Assembly: GCA_032119795.1 (NCBI GenBank)
Contig: JAUMFO010000027.1
Coordinates: 11,714-75,713, forward strand
Length of the DNA: 64,000 nucleotides
Source: JAGIBJ01 sp032119795
GTDB lineage: Bacteria > Actinomycetota > Thermoleophilia > Solirubrobacterales > Solirubrobacteraceae
Reading direction: 5' to 3'
Below are positions 52,849 to 60,645 of this stretch, one piece after another. Both the position numbers and the translations under genes were made by a program. The first letter of the stretch is position 1, and the number at the start of each line of letters is the position of its first letter. The notes beneath the pieces are model-generated. The model saw only the letters and a list, made by a program, of their open reading frames with translations, searched no databases and had not been told where the DNA came from.

Positions 52849-53400
52849 TTAGGGATCCGTCGCGAGCCGCGACCAGACGACGACGTCCGGGCGGCGCCCA
52901 CCGCGCTCCTCAAACGCGCGCAGCGTGCCCTCGCGGACGAACCCCGCCCGGTCGGCGACCGCCAGGGAACCGGTGTTGTCGGCGTCGATGCGCAGCTCGA
53001 TCCGGTGGAGCGGCAGGCTCGTCAACGCCCAATCGGCGAGCAGCGTCGTGGCGGTCGTCGCAGCGCCGCGGCCGCGACCCCACGGCGCCAGCCAGTAGCC
53101 GATCTCAGCCCGCGCGGCGATCCAATCGAGTCGCAGGAGCGAGGCCGTCCCGAGCAGCTCGTCGGTGGCGGCGTCGGCGATCACGAACGCCAACTCCTCA
53201 CCGTGGGCCCGCGCGTGGTCGAGCCCATGGATGAACACGCGCAGCTGCGCCAGCGTCTGGCCCGGCGGCACGTGCGTAAACCGCGGAATCAGCGGGTCCT
53301 GGGTCGCGCGGTAGGCCGGCTCGAGATCCTCGTCGCGCCACGGCCGCAACACGACCCCACCAGCCACCAGCGGCGGATCCGGGAACGCGAGCGGCAGCAT
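52849..53400 (-). CDS. GNAT-family N-acetyltransferase (RimJ/RimL-like)
   Basis: 183 residues from ATG 53400. LRPWRDEDLEPAYRATQDP is the standard N-terminus. AEIGYWLAPWGRGRGAATTATTLLADWAL contains the acetyl-CoA pyrophosphate loop (RGRG). LHRIELRIDADNTGSLAVADRAGFVREGTLRAFEERGGRRPDVVVWSRL is the C-terminal half of the fold. Acetylates an amine, of a protein terminus or small molecule; target unknown. Confidence 0.9.
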   Translation of the reverse strand: MLPLAFPDPPLVAGGVVLRPWRDEDLEPAYRATQDPLIPRFTHVPPGQTLAQLRVFIHGLDHARAHGEELAFVIADAATDELLGTASLLRLDWIAARAEIGYWLAPWGRGRGAATTATTLLADWALTSLPLHRIELRIDADNTGSLAVADRAGFVREGTLRAFEERGGRRPDVVVWSRLATDP

Positions 53401-53559
53401 GGGCCGACCGTACGCAACGCCGCCACGCGTTCCCAGGCTGGGCACAAGTCATTCACGGCCACGTAACCGCGAAGCCTCAGCCCCCGCATACGGTCGGCCG
53501 CGTCGGCGACGTCGCGTTCCCACGGCCCCGCCTGCGCTCCTGCTCCGAGAGGAACCCCC

Positions 53560-56500
53560 TTGCTCCGTCTTCCCCGCGCGCGACTGCTCGCGCTCACCAC
53601 CACGGCTGGCTTGGCGACCGTCGCCGGCTTCGTCGTCCCGCCCCTGGCCGCCGCGGCGCCGTCGGGCGTCGTGATCAGCGAAGCCCGGTTCCGAGGCCCC
53701 GCCGGCGGCAACGACGAGTTCATCGAGCTGCTCAACACGACGGCCGCGCCGGTCGCGATCGGCGGCTGGAAGATCCAGGGCTCCAACAGCGCCGGCACCA
53801 ACTCGGCCCGCGCGACCGTCCCGGGCGGCACCACCCTCCCCGCCGGCGCTCGCTACCTGCTGGCCAACACCGCGGCCGCCGGCTACTCCGGCACCGCCAC
53901 GCCCGACGTGGCCTACACGACCGGCATCACCGATACGGGTGGCATCCAGCTGCGCACCGCGGCCGACGTCGTCGAGGACGCCTTCGGCAGCACCGCCGCA
54001 CCGGCCGCCTACCGCGAGGGCGCAGGGCTGGCGCTCCCAACGACCGCCCAGCCAGACAACGCCTTCGCACGCAGCCCCGCAGCCGTCGACACCGACAGCA
54101 ACCCGGCCGACTTCACGCTCACGGCGCCGTCGACGCCGGCCGCCTGCGGCGCGCCGTGCGCGGGCCCGGTCGGTCCCGCGGTCACCCCGATCAGCGAGGT
54201 CCAGGGCTCCGGCTCCAGCAGCCCGAAGTCCGGCCAGAGCGTCACGATCGAAGGGGTCGTCACCGGCATCGACGACGAGATCGGTGCGAGCTTCACCACG
54301 ACGTTCCCCGAGGACGCCGGCGTATTCGTGCAGACCGTCCCCGGCCAGGAGGACGCCAACCCCGCGACCTCCGAGGGCGTGTTCGTCGGCTTCGTCCGCG
54401 GCCCCGGCAACGACCGCGCCGCCCTGATCGGCAAGCGCGTGCGCATCACCGGCCAGGCCAAGGAGAAGTTCGGCCTGACGATGATCGCCGAGGCCGTCGA
54501 CACCGAGCCGACCGTGCTCGGCGACGCACCGCTGCCGGCCGCCGTCACGATCGACCAGGCCGCCGCTGAGGCGCAGACCGTCGGCACCGACGGCACCCGC
54601 CCCTACTACGAGACGCTTGAAGGGATGCGCGTGACGCTGCCCGTCGGCACCGCGAACTCCGGTGGCACATCGAAGTTCGGGGAGCTCTTCGTGACGCCCG
54701 GGACGACGAAGCAGCGCGTCTTCCGCCAGAACCCGGCGCCGAGCCTGCTCGCCCTGATCGACGACGCCGGCTCCGGTGACCCGGACAACCCCTACGTGCG
54801 CAGCGCTCCGAGCACCACGCTGGTGCGCGGCAACCTGTTTGCCAGGGTCGAGAACGCCACGGGCCCGATGGCCTTCGGCTTCACGAACTACGACGTCGTC
54901 GTGCAGGAGGGCGGCCAGCCGACCGTCACCGAGGACGCGTCAGTCCCCGAGGTCTACACCGTGCCCGCCGCTGGCGCCGATGAGGTCCGCGTCTCCGGGT
55001 TCAACGTCGAGAACCTGTTCCCGCCCGGCTCCGAGCTGGATCTCCACACCGTCACCCAGGCCGAGTACGACGAGAAGCTCGAAGGCCTCTCCGTCGCCAT
55101 TCGCGATCGGCTTCGCGCCCCCGAGCTCGTCGCCGTCCAAGAGGTCGGAGACAGCCAGGGCGCTGCCGGCGGCAAGTCCAGCCAGCAGGTGCTCGATGAT
55201 CTCGCCGCGGCGATCGGCGGCTACACCGCCTACGCGCTGGAGGGCAAGGACAGCCGCGGCATCGACGTCGGCTTCCTCGTCAAGGACGGCGTGACCGTCC
55301 ACGGTGCTCCGCGACAGGTCGCGGCCGACCGCCTCACCACCGGTGGGCTGAGCTGCGGCGACACGGCGTTCCTGTTCGATCGCCCGCCGCTCACGCTCGA
55401 CGTGACGCTGCGCGCTGGTACCCGCTTGACGGTGCTCAGCAACCACTTCGCGTCGAAGGGCTCGGTCGACGGGTGCCGCGTGCAGCAGGCCAACGCCGTG
55501 CGCGTCGAGGCTGAGGCCTTGCAGGCTGCCGGCACCGACGTCCTCGCGATTGGCGACTTCAACGCCTTTGAGGACGAGTCACCGCTGATCGAGGCCCAGA
55601 CCGGCGGCACACTGACCAACCTCTGGAGCCAGGCACCGGAGCAGGAGCGCTACAGCTTCATGTTCCAGGGCAAGCTGCAGACGCTCGACCACGCGCTCGT
55701 GACCGACGGACTCGCCGCGCGGGTCAACGACATCCGCTACGCCCACCTCGACAACGACTACTACGAGCGCGCTGGCCTCGGGCTCCACGTGTCTGACCAT
55801 GACCCGCCGCTCGTGACGATCGACGCCGACGTTCCGGCGCCAGCGATTGCGGCTACGACGCCGACATTCGCCGACCAGGCCGCCGGGACGATCGGGACAA
55901 CCCAGACGGTGACCGCCACCAACACCGGCGACTACCACCTGGCCGTCCGCGCCCGCACGACCGACACCGACGGCCGCTCGGCCGACGAGTTCTTGATTGT
56001 CGGCGGCACCTGCCTCGACGACGATCTCGGCTACCTCGCTCCCGGTGCCACCTGCACCTACCGGATCCGGTTTGCGCCGAGCACCGCCGCTGCGGCGTCG
56101 CTGGCGCAGCTGGCCATCAAGGGCCAGGTCGACGTCGTCGCGGGCGACGAGCCGACGACGGTGACCTCGGTCAGCGTCGGCGTGCCGCTGGCGGGCCAGA
56201 GCACCGGCCTGCCGCAGGGCCCCAAGGGCGACACGGGCGAGACCGGTCCGGTCGGCCCGCAGGGCCCGGTTGGCCCCAAGGGTGACGTCGGCGACGCGGG
56301 CCCCGCAGGCCCGGCCGGTCCCGTTGGCCCCGCAGGCCCGGTTGGCCCGATTGGCCCGATTGGCCCGATTGGTCCGGTTGGCGCTGCCGGTCCGGTTGGT
56401 CCGGCAGGCCCGACAGGCCCCGCCGGACCGAAGGGTCCGAAGGGCGACACGGGCGGGATCACGATCGTCATCACCGTCGGCGGTTCGCGCAACGCCGTCT

Positions 56501-56766
56501 CGGCCGCCGGATCGCGCCTGCGCGTGCGCTTGACGAACGGCAACAACGAAGCCGTCCGCGACGCGCGCGTCAACGTGACGCTCCCCAAGGCGCTGCGCCC
56601 GATCAAGCGCACGTCGGCCACGATCGATCGCATCGCCCCGCAGCGCAGCAAAAGTGCCTACCTACCGGTGCGCCTCACCAAGAACGCGGGCGGCAAGTAC
56701 GCCGTGAAGGTCGCCGTGACGATCGACGGCCACACGATCACGCAGCGCGTCCCGCTGACGATCTAG
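53560..56766 (+). CDS. Secreted lamin-tail / endonuclease-exonuclease-phosphatase / collagen-like protein
   Basis: 1068 residues from a TTG start (53560) with GAGAGGA 7 bp ahead. Signal peptide (LLALTTTAGLATVAGFVVPPLAAAA). A lamin-tail domain follows (about 35-150: VVISEARFRGPAGGNDEFIE, LLNTTAAPVAIGGWKIQ), then an OB-like nuclease-associated region (about 215-310). Next is an EEP nuclease core (about 480-760: NVENLFPPG, ELVAVQEVGD, VLAIGDFNAF, DHALVTDGL, HVSDHDPPL). An Ig-like region, a Gly-X-Y collagen-like tract (about 885-965) and a C-terminal beta-sandwich complete it. The nuclease residues (Glu, Asp-x-Asn, Ser-Asp-His) are all present. ExeM/NucH-type extracellular nuclease; the collagen tract is an unusual addition. 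Confidence 0.88.
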   Translation: MLRLPRARLLALTTTAGLATVAGFVVPPLAAAAPSGVVISEARFRGPAGGNDEFIELLNTTAAPVAIGGWKIQGSNSAGTNSARATVPGGTTLPAGARYLLANTAAAGYSGTATPDVAYTTGITDTGGIQLRTAADVVEDAFGSTAAPAAYREGAGLALPTTAQPDNAFARSPAAVDTDSNPADFTLTAPSTPAACGAPCAGPVGPAVTPISEVQGSGSSSPKSGQSVTIEGVVTGIDDEIGASFTTTFPEDAGVFVQTVPGQEDANPATSEGVFVGFVRGPGNDRAALIGKRVRITGQAKEKFGLTMIAEAVDTEPTVLGDAPLPAAVTIDQAAAEAQTVGTDGTRPYYETLEGMRVTLPVGTANSGGTSKFGELFVTPGTTKQRVFRQNPAPSLLALIDDAGSGDPDNPYVRSAPSTTLVRGNLFARVENATGPMAFGFTNYDVVVQEGGQPTVTEDASVPEVYTVPAAGADEVRVSGFNVENLFPPGSELDLHTVTQAEYDEKLEGLSVAIRDRLRAPELVAVQEVGDSQGAAGGKSSQQVLDDLAAAIGGYTAYALEGKDSRGIDVGFLVKDGVTVHGAPRQVAADRLTTGGLSCGDTAFLFDRPPLTLDVTLRAGTRLTVLSNHFASKGSVDGCRVQQANAVRVEAEALQAAGTDVLAIGDFNAFEDESPLIEAQTGGTLTNLWSQAPEQERYSFMFQGKLQTLDHALVTDGLAARVNDIRYAHLDNDYYERAGLGLHVSDHDPPLVTIDADVPAPAIAATTPTFADQAAGTIGTTQTVTATNTGDYHLAVRARTTDTDGRSADEFLIVGGTCLDDDLGYLAPGATCTYRIRFAPSTAAAASLAQLAIKGQVDVVAGDEPTTVTSVSVGVPLAGQSTGLPQGPKGDTGETGPVGPQGPVGPKGDVGDAGPAGPAGPVGPAGPVGPIGPIGPIGPVGAAGPVGPAGPTGPAGPKGPKGDTGGITIVITVGGSRNAVSAAGSRLRVRLTNGNNEAVRDARVNVTLPKALRPIKRTSATIDRIAPQRSKSAYLPVRLTKNAGGKYAVKVAVTIDGHTITQRVPLTI

Positions 56767-56789
56767 TCGCCAAAGCGCCACCAAAAGCT

Positions 56790-56839
56790 CAACGGACCGT
56801 GGTCCACCCCCGCTTTGGAGGGTGAACCACGGTCCGTTG
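56790..56839 (+). terminator. ACGGACCGTGGTCCAC hairpin, copy 2
   Basis: 20-bp arms (56790-56809 and 56820-56839) with one mismatch, 23 bp after the nuclease stop. It shares the ACGGACCGYGGTCCAC core with the other two copies, and ends transcription ahead of the cutinase-like gene. Confidence 0.8.
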
Positions 56840-56992
56840 GCGTTGGGCCCAAACCGCGACGGTGTTCTCACCTTTGGCCAGTTTTTGGGGAATTGAGTGA
56901 ATTGGCTCGACGAACCGGCCCTTCCATGACATAACTCAGGCCGCCTGTGTGTCCCCGCGCACGGTTGTCCCAGTACGCGCCGAAGGCTCCCC

Positions 56993-57892
56993 ATGTCCCC
57001 GTTCCCCTCGCTCCGTGCGGCGGCCGTCACCGCGGTCGCCGCACTTGCGATCCTCGCGCCGAGCGCCGTCGCGTCGCCGTTTGCGAAGGGCCCAGACCCG
57101 ACCGCCAGCGTGATCGCCTCGACGGTCGGCCCATACGAGATCGGCGCCGAGAAGGTGGCTGCCTCAGCCAGCCCACAGTTCGGGAATGCGACGATCTGGT
57201 TCCCGAAGGCGCCCGCCGGGGAGACGTTCGGCGCCGTCGCGCTCTCGCCCGGGTTCCTCGCTGACGGCACCACGATGTGGTGGCTCGCCCGCCGGCTCGC
57301 GACCCAGGGGTTCGTGACGATCGTGCTGCAGCCCAACTCGATCTTTGAGGAGCCCGCCGCCCGCGGCAAAGAGCTGCTCGCAACGCTGGAGTACCTCACC
57401 ACGAAGAGCCGTGCCCGCACGCGCGTCGACGCCTCGCGCCTGGCGGTCGTCGGCCACTCGATGGGCGGCGGCGGCACGCTCGAAGCCGCCAAGCGCAACC
57501 TCGCCCTGAAGGCCGCCGTCGCGATCTTCCCGTGGGACCGCCAGACCGACTTCCAGATGGTGCAAACGCCGACGCTCGTGATCGGCTCCAGGCCCGACTG
57601 GATCGCGCCGATCGCCAAGCACGCCGTCCCGATGTACCGCTCGCTGGCTCCATCGCTACCGAAGGCCTACCTGGAGCTGAACGTCGATCACGCGCAGCCG
57701 ATCGTCCCCGTCACCGAGATCTCCCGGGCCGCCACCAACTGGCTGAAGCGGTTCGTCGACGACGACGCGCGCTACACCGAGACGCTTTGCCCGTCGATCG
57801 CTGGCGTGAAGACCAAGACGGTCACGAAGTACCTGAGCACGTGCGGCGCCGGCCCGCTCGGCAGCGCCGCTGAGGCGCCCGCCGATCGCTAA
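56993..57892 (+). CDS. Secreted cutinase / PET-hydrolase-like polyester hydrolase
   Basis: 299 residues from ATG 56993. Signal peptide to about residue 27. The mature start FAKGPDPTASVIASTVGPYEI follows the pattern of Thermobifida cutinases and PETase. Catalytic triad: Ser156 in AVVGHSMGGGGTL, Asp202 in GSRPDWIAP and His233 in NVDHAQP. Trp181 (FPWDRQT) keeps the aromatic substrate wall, and Met157 follows the serine. At the aromatic clamp Phe88 (SPGFLADG) replaces the usual Tyr. Cys266 and Cys284 match the conserved C-terminal disulfide. Predicted to hydrolyse cutin-like or synthetic polyesters outside the cell; PET activity itself is not proven by sequence. Confidence 0.88.
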   Translation: MSPFPSLRAAAVTAVAALAILAPSAVASPFAKGPDPTASVIASTVGPYEIGAEKVAASASPQFGNATIWFPKAPAGETFGAVALSPGFLADGTTMWWLARRLATQGFVTIVLQPNSIFEEPAARGKELLATLEYLTTKSRARTRVDASRLAVVGHSMGGGGTLEAAKRNLALKAAVAIFPWDRQTDFQMVQTPTLVIGSRPDWIAPIAKHAVPMYRSLAPSLPKAYLELNVDHAQPIVPVTEISRAATNWLKRFVDDDARYTETLCPSIAGVKTKTVTKYLSTCGAGPLGSAAEAPADR

Positions 57893-57938
57893 CGCCTCGC
57901 CCCGCTCCACCGGCTCGCGGGCCACGCGAACCCTCGGA

Positions 57939-59495
57939 CTACTTGCTCAGGTCAACCGGCGAGTCGTCGCCGGGCTGCACGAGCATCGCCGTCAGCGTGG
58001 CACCGTCACCGGTGAGCAACTCCAGCAGGATCCGCTGGACGACCTCGAGCACGTCGGCCTCGGGCGCAACGCTCGCCGCAAAGCCCGAGAGGTAGAGGAG
58101 GTTCTTGAAGAAGAGGACGAGCTCCTTCGGCATCCGGAAGCCGTTGTTGGCCAGGACGACGATCAGCCGCCCGAGCGTGAGGCCGAGCTCGTCGAACGTG
58201 ACCTCGCCGCGTTCGCGGGAGTCGATCGCGTCGACCTCCTTCTGCAGCTCCGCGACGAGTTCGTCGATGTCTGCATCGGAGTCGATCGCGCCGAACGTCT
58301 GCATCGCAGCGATCTGGGCGGCCGCGTCGCTCGCGGCGAAGGCGGCGAGGAACTGGACGAGGCCGGCGCGCTGGGCGGCGTCGAGGCGGCCGGCGATGCC
58401 GAAGTCGACGAGTGAGAAGTTGGCCGTGGGGACGTCGATCAGGACGTTGCCGGCGTGCAGATCGCCGTGGAACATCCCGTACATCAAGGTCGCCTCCAGG
58501 ACGCCTTTGATGCCGCGGTAGAAGAGGTCGTCGCCGTCGATCTCGTTTCCCGCCGGCAGCTTGGCGTAGGACACGCCCGGCAGGAACTCCATCACCAGCA
58601 CGCGCGAGGTGACCATCCCGGGGATCGGCCGCGGCGCATGCATCGTGTCGGCGCCGAGATCTTCCAGGACGGCCGTCGACTCGACGAGGTTGGCGGCCTC
58701 CAGGCGAAAATCGAGCTCGGCCATCGAGAGCTGCGCGAACAGCTCGACGAAGCCGCGGACGTTGGCCTGCTTCGCCGCGGGGTGCAGGCGCTCGGCCGCA
58801 GCCGCGGCGATCGCGAGCGTCTCGATGTCTGCACGGAACTTGCCGCGCAAGCGCGGCCGCCGGACCTTGACGACGACCTCCGTCCCATCGTCGAGGCGCC
58901 CGCGGTGGACCTGCCCGATCGAGCCGGCGGCGAGCGGCTCGTCGTCGAGCCACACGAGGCGCTCGCGGGCGGCGCCGAGTTCGTGATCGATCACCTTCTG
59001 CGCGACGCCGGGGCGCAGGGGTGGCGCTTCGTCGCGGCACCAGGCGAACGCCTCGACCCACTCCTCAGGCAGCAGTCCGTGGGCGGTGGCGATGAACTGG
59101 CCGAGCTTGATGTAGGCCGGGCCGCCGGCGCGGACGAGCTTCTCGACGCGGTCGAGCGTGTTTTGCGACGTGTTCGGCGCCTCGACGCGCAGGCCAACGG
59201 CGGCCGCGGCGGCGGCGAGCAGCTGGAACGGCGCCTCGGGCGCGGCCGTGGAGAACATCCGCCAGCCGGTCGAGGCCAGCGAGGCGATCGTGTCGGTCCA
59301 GATGCGGGGCGTCGCAAGACTGCGGGCGTCGCGGGCAACGGCGCGGCGCTCGCCGACCGCGTCGGCAGACCAGCGCAGCGCCTGCTCGGTGAGGCCGGGG
59401 ATCTCGGCGAGTCGCTTGGACTGCCGGATCAGCAGCTCAGGACGCGGGAGCGGCGGCGGGATCTGGCCCTTGGGACGGCGAGCAGCATCGACCAT
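57939..59495 (-). CDS. ABC1/UbiB/AarF-family atypical kinase
   Basis: 518 residues from ATG 59495. UbiB hallmarks: AYIKLGQFIATAHGLLPEEW (KxGQ motif), PLAAGSIGQVHRG (Ala-rich loop), VVVKVRRPRL, MFHGDLHAGNVLID (HGDxHxxN) and FSLVDFGIAGRL (DFG). C-terminal hydrophobic helices are weak here. The family supports lipid or quinone metabolism by an ATPase/kinase activity. No ubiquinone genes are nearby, as expected for actinobacteria. A palindrome stands 20 bp before its start codon. It converges with the cutinase-like gene. Confidence 0.9.
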   Translation of the reverse strand: MVDAARRPKGQIPPPLPRPELLIRQSKRLAEIPGLTEQALRWSADAVGERRAVARDARSLATPRIWTDTIASLASTGWRMFSTAAPEAPFQLLAAAAAAVGLRVEAPNTSQNTLDRVEKLVRAGGPAYIKLGQFIATAHGLLPEEWVEAFAWCRDEAPPLRPGVAQKVIDHELGAARERLVWLDDEPLAAGSIGQVHRGRLDDGTEVVVKVRRPRLRGKFRADIETLAIAAAAAERLHPAAKQANVRGFVELFAQLSMAELDFRLEAANLVESTAVLEDLGADTMHAPRPIPGMVTSRVLVMEFLPGVSYAKLPAGNEIDGDDLFYRGIKGVLEATLMYGMFHGDLHAGNVLIDVPTANFSLVDFGIAGRLDAAQRAGLVQFLAAFAASDAAAQIAAMQTFGAIDSDADIDELVAELQKEVDAIDSRERGEVTFDELGLTLGRLIVVLANNGFRMPKELVLFFKNLLYLSGFAASVAPEADVLEVVQRILLELLTGDGATLTAMLVQPGDDSPVDLSK

Positions 59496-59514
59496 CGGCG
59501 GAGAATGGCACACG

Positions 59515-59534
59515 TACCTACACAAGTGTAAGTA
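59515..59534. promoter_or_regulatory. Palindromic operator upstream of the UbiB-like gene
   Basis: TACCTACACAAGTGTAAGTA: two 9-bp arms around AA with one mismatched pair. It lies 20 bp before the UbiB-like start. The TACNTACAC-N2-GTGTANGTA form looks like a TetR-family site. The binding protein is not adjacent. Confidence 0.5.
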
Positions 59535-59588
59535 GAAGCGTCACTCAAGGGACGAGCCTGGCGCATGGGCCCGGTAGCCTCTCGCCGA

Positions 59589-59804
59589 ATGGAAGAGATC
59601 CCGATCCGCGGCGACATGATCCGCCTGGGCCAGCTGCTCAAGCTCTCGGGCCTCGCCCAGGACGGCGCGCACGCCAAGGAGATCCTGCTCGAAGCCATCG
59701 TGCAGGTCAACGGCGAGCGCGAAGACCGCCGCGGCCGCCAACTCCACCCCGGCGACGAGATCAACGTCGACGGCCAGAAGCTGCTGCTCGTCGCGGGCGG
59801 CTAG
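59589..59804 (+). CDS. S4-domain RNA-binding protein (YaaA/YbcJ-like)
   Basis: 71 residues from ATG 59589. IRLGQLLKLSGLAQDGAHAKEILLEAIVQVNGEREDRRGRQLHPGDEINVDG is a single S4 fold, the RNA-binding module of ribosomal protein S4 and pseudouridine synthases. The small YbcJ/YaaA family binds RNA or DNA-replication factors; exact role unclear. Promoter lies in the 93-bp gap to the divergent UbiB-like gene. Followed by the third copy of the hairpin family. Confidence 0.88.
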   Translation: MEEIPIRGDMIRLGQLLKLSGLAQDGAHAKEILLEAIVQVNGEREDRRGRQLHPGDEINVDGQKLLLVAGG

Positions 59805-59827
59805 CCCCACCACGAGCCATCTACGCA

Positions 59828-59878
59828 AAACGGACCGCGGTCCACTGTCACCTAACGACAGTGGACCGCGGTCCGTTT
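59828..59878. terminator. ACGGACCGCGGTCCAC hairpin, copy 3
   Basis: Perfect 22-bp arms (59828-59849 and 59857-59878) around a 7-nt loop. It lies between the convergent S4 and FKBP genes and differs from copy 1 only in the loop and one arm base. Confidence 0.9.
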
Positions 59879-59910
59879 CTCGCTGGGGGGGGTCCGGCGA
59901 CCCCGACCAA

Positions 59911-60288
59911 CTACTTGACGGAGATCAGGTCCACGACGAAGACGAGGGTCTCGTCCGGGCCGATGACGCCGCCGGCGCCGCGCTTGCCGTAGCCGAGCAT
60001 CGGCGGGATGGTGATCTTGCGGCGGCCGCCGACCTTCATGCCGTCGACGCCCTTGTCCCAGCCCTCAATGACCTGGCCCTTGCCGAGCTTGAACTTGAAG
60101 GTGTCGCCGCGGCCCCAGGACGCGTCGAACTCCTTGCCGGTACTCCAGGACTTGCCGACGTAGTGAACCTCGACGGTGTGGCCGGGGATCGCCTCGTCGC
60201 CGGTCCCGGCAACGAGATCGTCGATCTCCAGCTGGTAGGACGGGTCACCCTCGGGGATCTCGAACTCGGGCTTCTCACTGGTGCTCAT
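59911..60288 (-). CDS. FKBP-type peptidyl-prolyl cis-trans isomerase
   Basis: 125 residues from ATG 60288. IPGHTVEVHYVGKSWSTGKEFDASWGRGDTFKFKLGKGQVIEGWDKGVDGMKVGGRRKITIPPMLGYGKRG is the FKBP domain with the aromatic pocket residues (Tyr, Phe, Asp, Phe, Val, Ile, Trp) in place. Catalyses proline isomerisation to help protein folding. No signal peptide, so cytoplasmic. An extra N-terminal arm (DPSYQLEIDDLVAGTGDEA) is typical of actinobacterial copies. Confidence 0.93.
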   Translation of the reverse strand: MSTSEKPEFEIPEGDPSYQLEIDDLVAGTGDEAIPGHTVEVHYVGKSWSTGKEFDASWGRGDTFKFKLGKGQVIEGWDKGVDGMKVGGRRKITIPPMLGYGKRGAGGVIGPDETLVFVVDLISVK

Positions 60289-60303
60289 GCCGGCGCATGC
60301 TAG

Positions 60304-60515
60304 CCGGGGTACCCTCCGCCGAACGGACAGGGCCAGACGGACAGACCTGACCCCGAGCGCTCAAGCGCCATATTCGCGGGTCGACCAAGTGGTCAGACCA
60401 CAACGGTCTACATGGCTGACGGATCCGCCGGGGGGCGGGTGCCACTTGAAGCCATCGGTCCCCGGGACAGGGACTTTGCGAAGGGCGGCCGGGGACAGGC
60501 CGCCCTTCGTCGTTC
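60304..60515 (+). ncRNA. Candidate structured, terminated RNA
   Basis: In the divergent gap between FKBP and the acyl-CoA dehydrogenase, several nested stems can form: CGGGGT (60305-60310) with ACCCCG (60350-60355), CAAGTGG (60386-60392) with CCACTTG (60442-60448), and GTGGTC-A-GACCAC between them. A terminator hairpin at 60480-60508 closes the region. A terminator inside a divergent gap only makes sense for a short independent transcript. The orientation is inferred. No known riboswitch or 6S/SRP signature was recognised. Confidence 0.35.
60480..60508 (+). terminator. Strong hairpin at the end of the RNA candidate
   Basis: GAAGGGCGGCC (60480-60490), loop GGGGACA, GGCCGCCCTTC (60498-60508), followed by GTCGTTC. 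A perfect 11-bp GC-rich stem upstream of the acyl-CoA dehydrogenase operator. Confidence 0.6.
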
Positions 60516-60550
60516 CCGGGCACTGCGTCACCCCTGAGCGCGTCGACGCG

Positions 60551-60582
60551 ACGCCAATGTGAACTCTGATTCACATTGGCGT
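60551..60582. promoter_or_regulatory. Perfect 13-bp-arm palindrome, probable TetR operator
   Basis: ACGCCAATGTGAA (60551-60563), spacer CTCTGA, TTCACATTGGCGT (60570-60582). It lies 64 bp before the start of the acyl-CoA dehydrogenase gene whose operon ends with a TetR gene, which suggests autoregulation. Confidence 0.65.
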
Positions 60583-60645
60583 GAATCTTGGTTCGCATCG
60601 GTGCTACGGTCGAGAGGCAAGCCCTGCTCCCCACGCCGGAACCCC

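Noticed and set aside
56925..56940. TGACATAAC near 56931 as a further copy of the composite-repeat core
   Set aside because: Only nine bases match and neither the GGTTGC part nor the arms are present, so it is probably chance.
60304..60515. Cobalamin or other known riboswitch
   Set aside because: A GCCACTT-like patch is present but the B12-box and the order of elements do not fit; the region ends in a terminator and an operator lies between it and the next gene.
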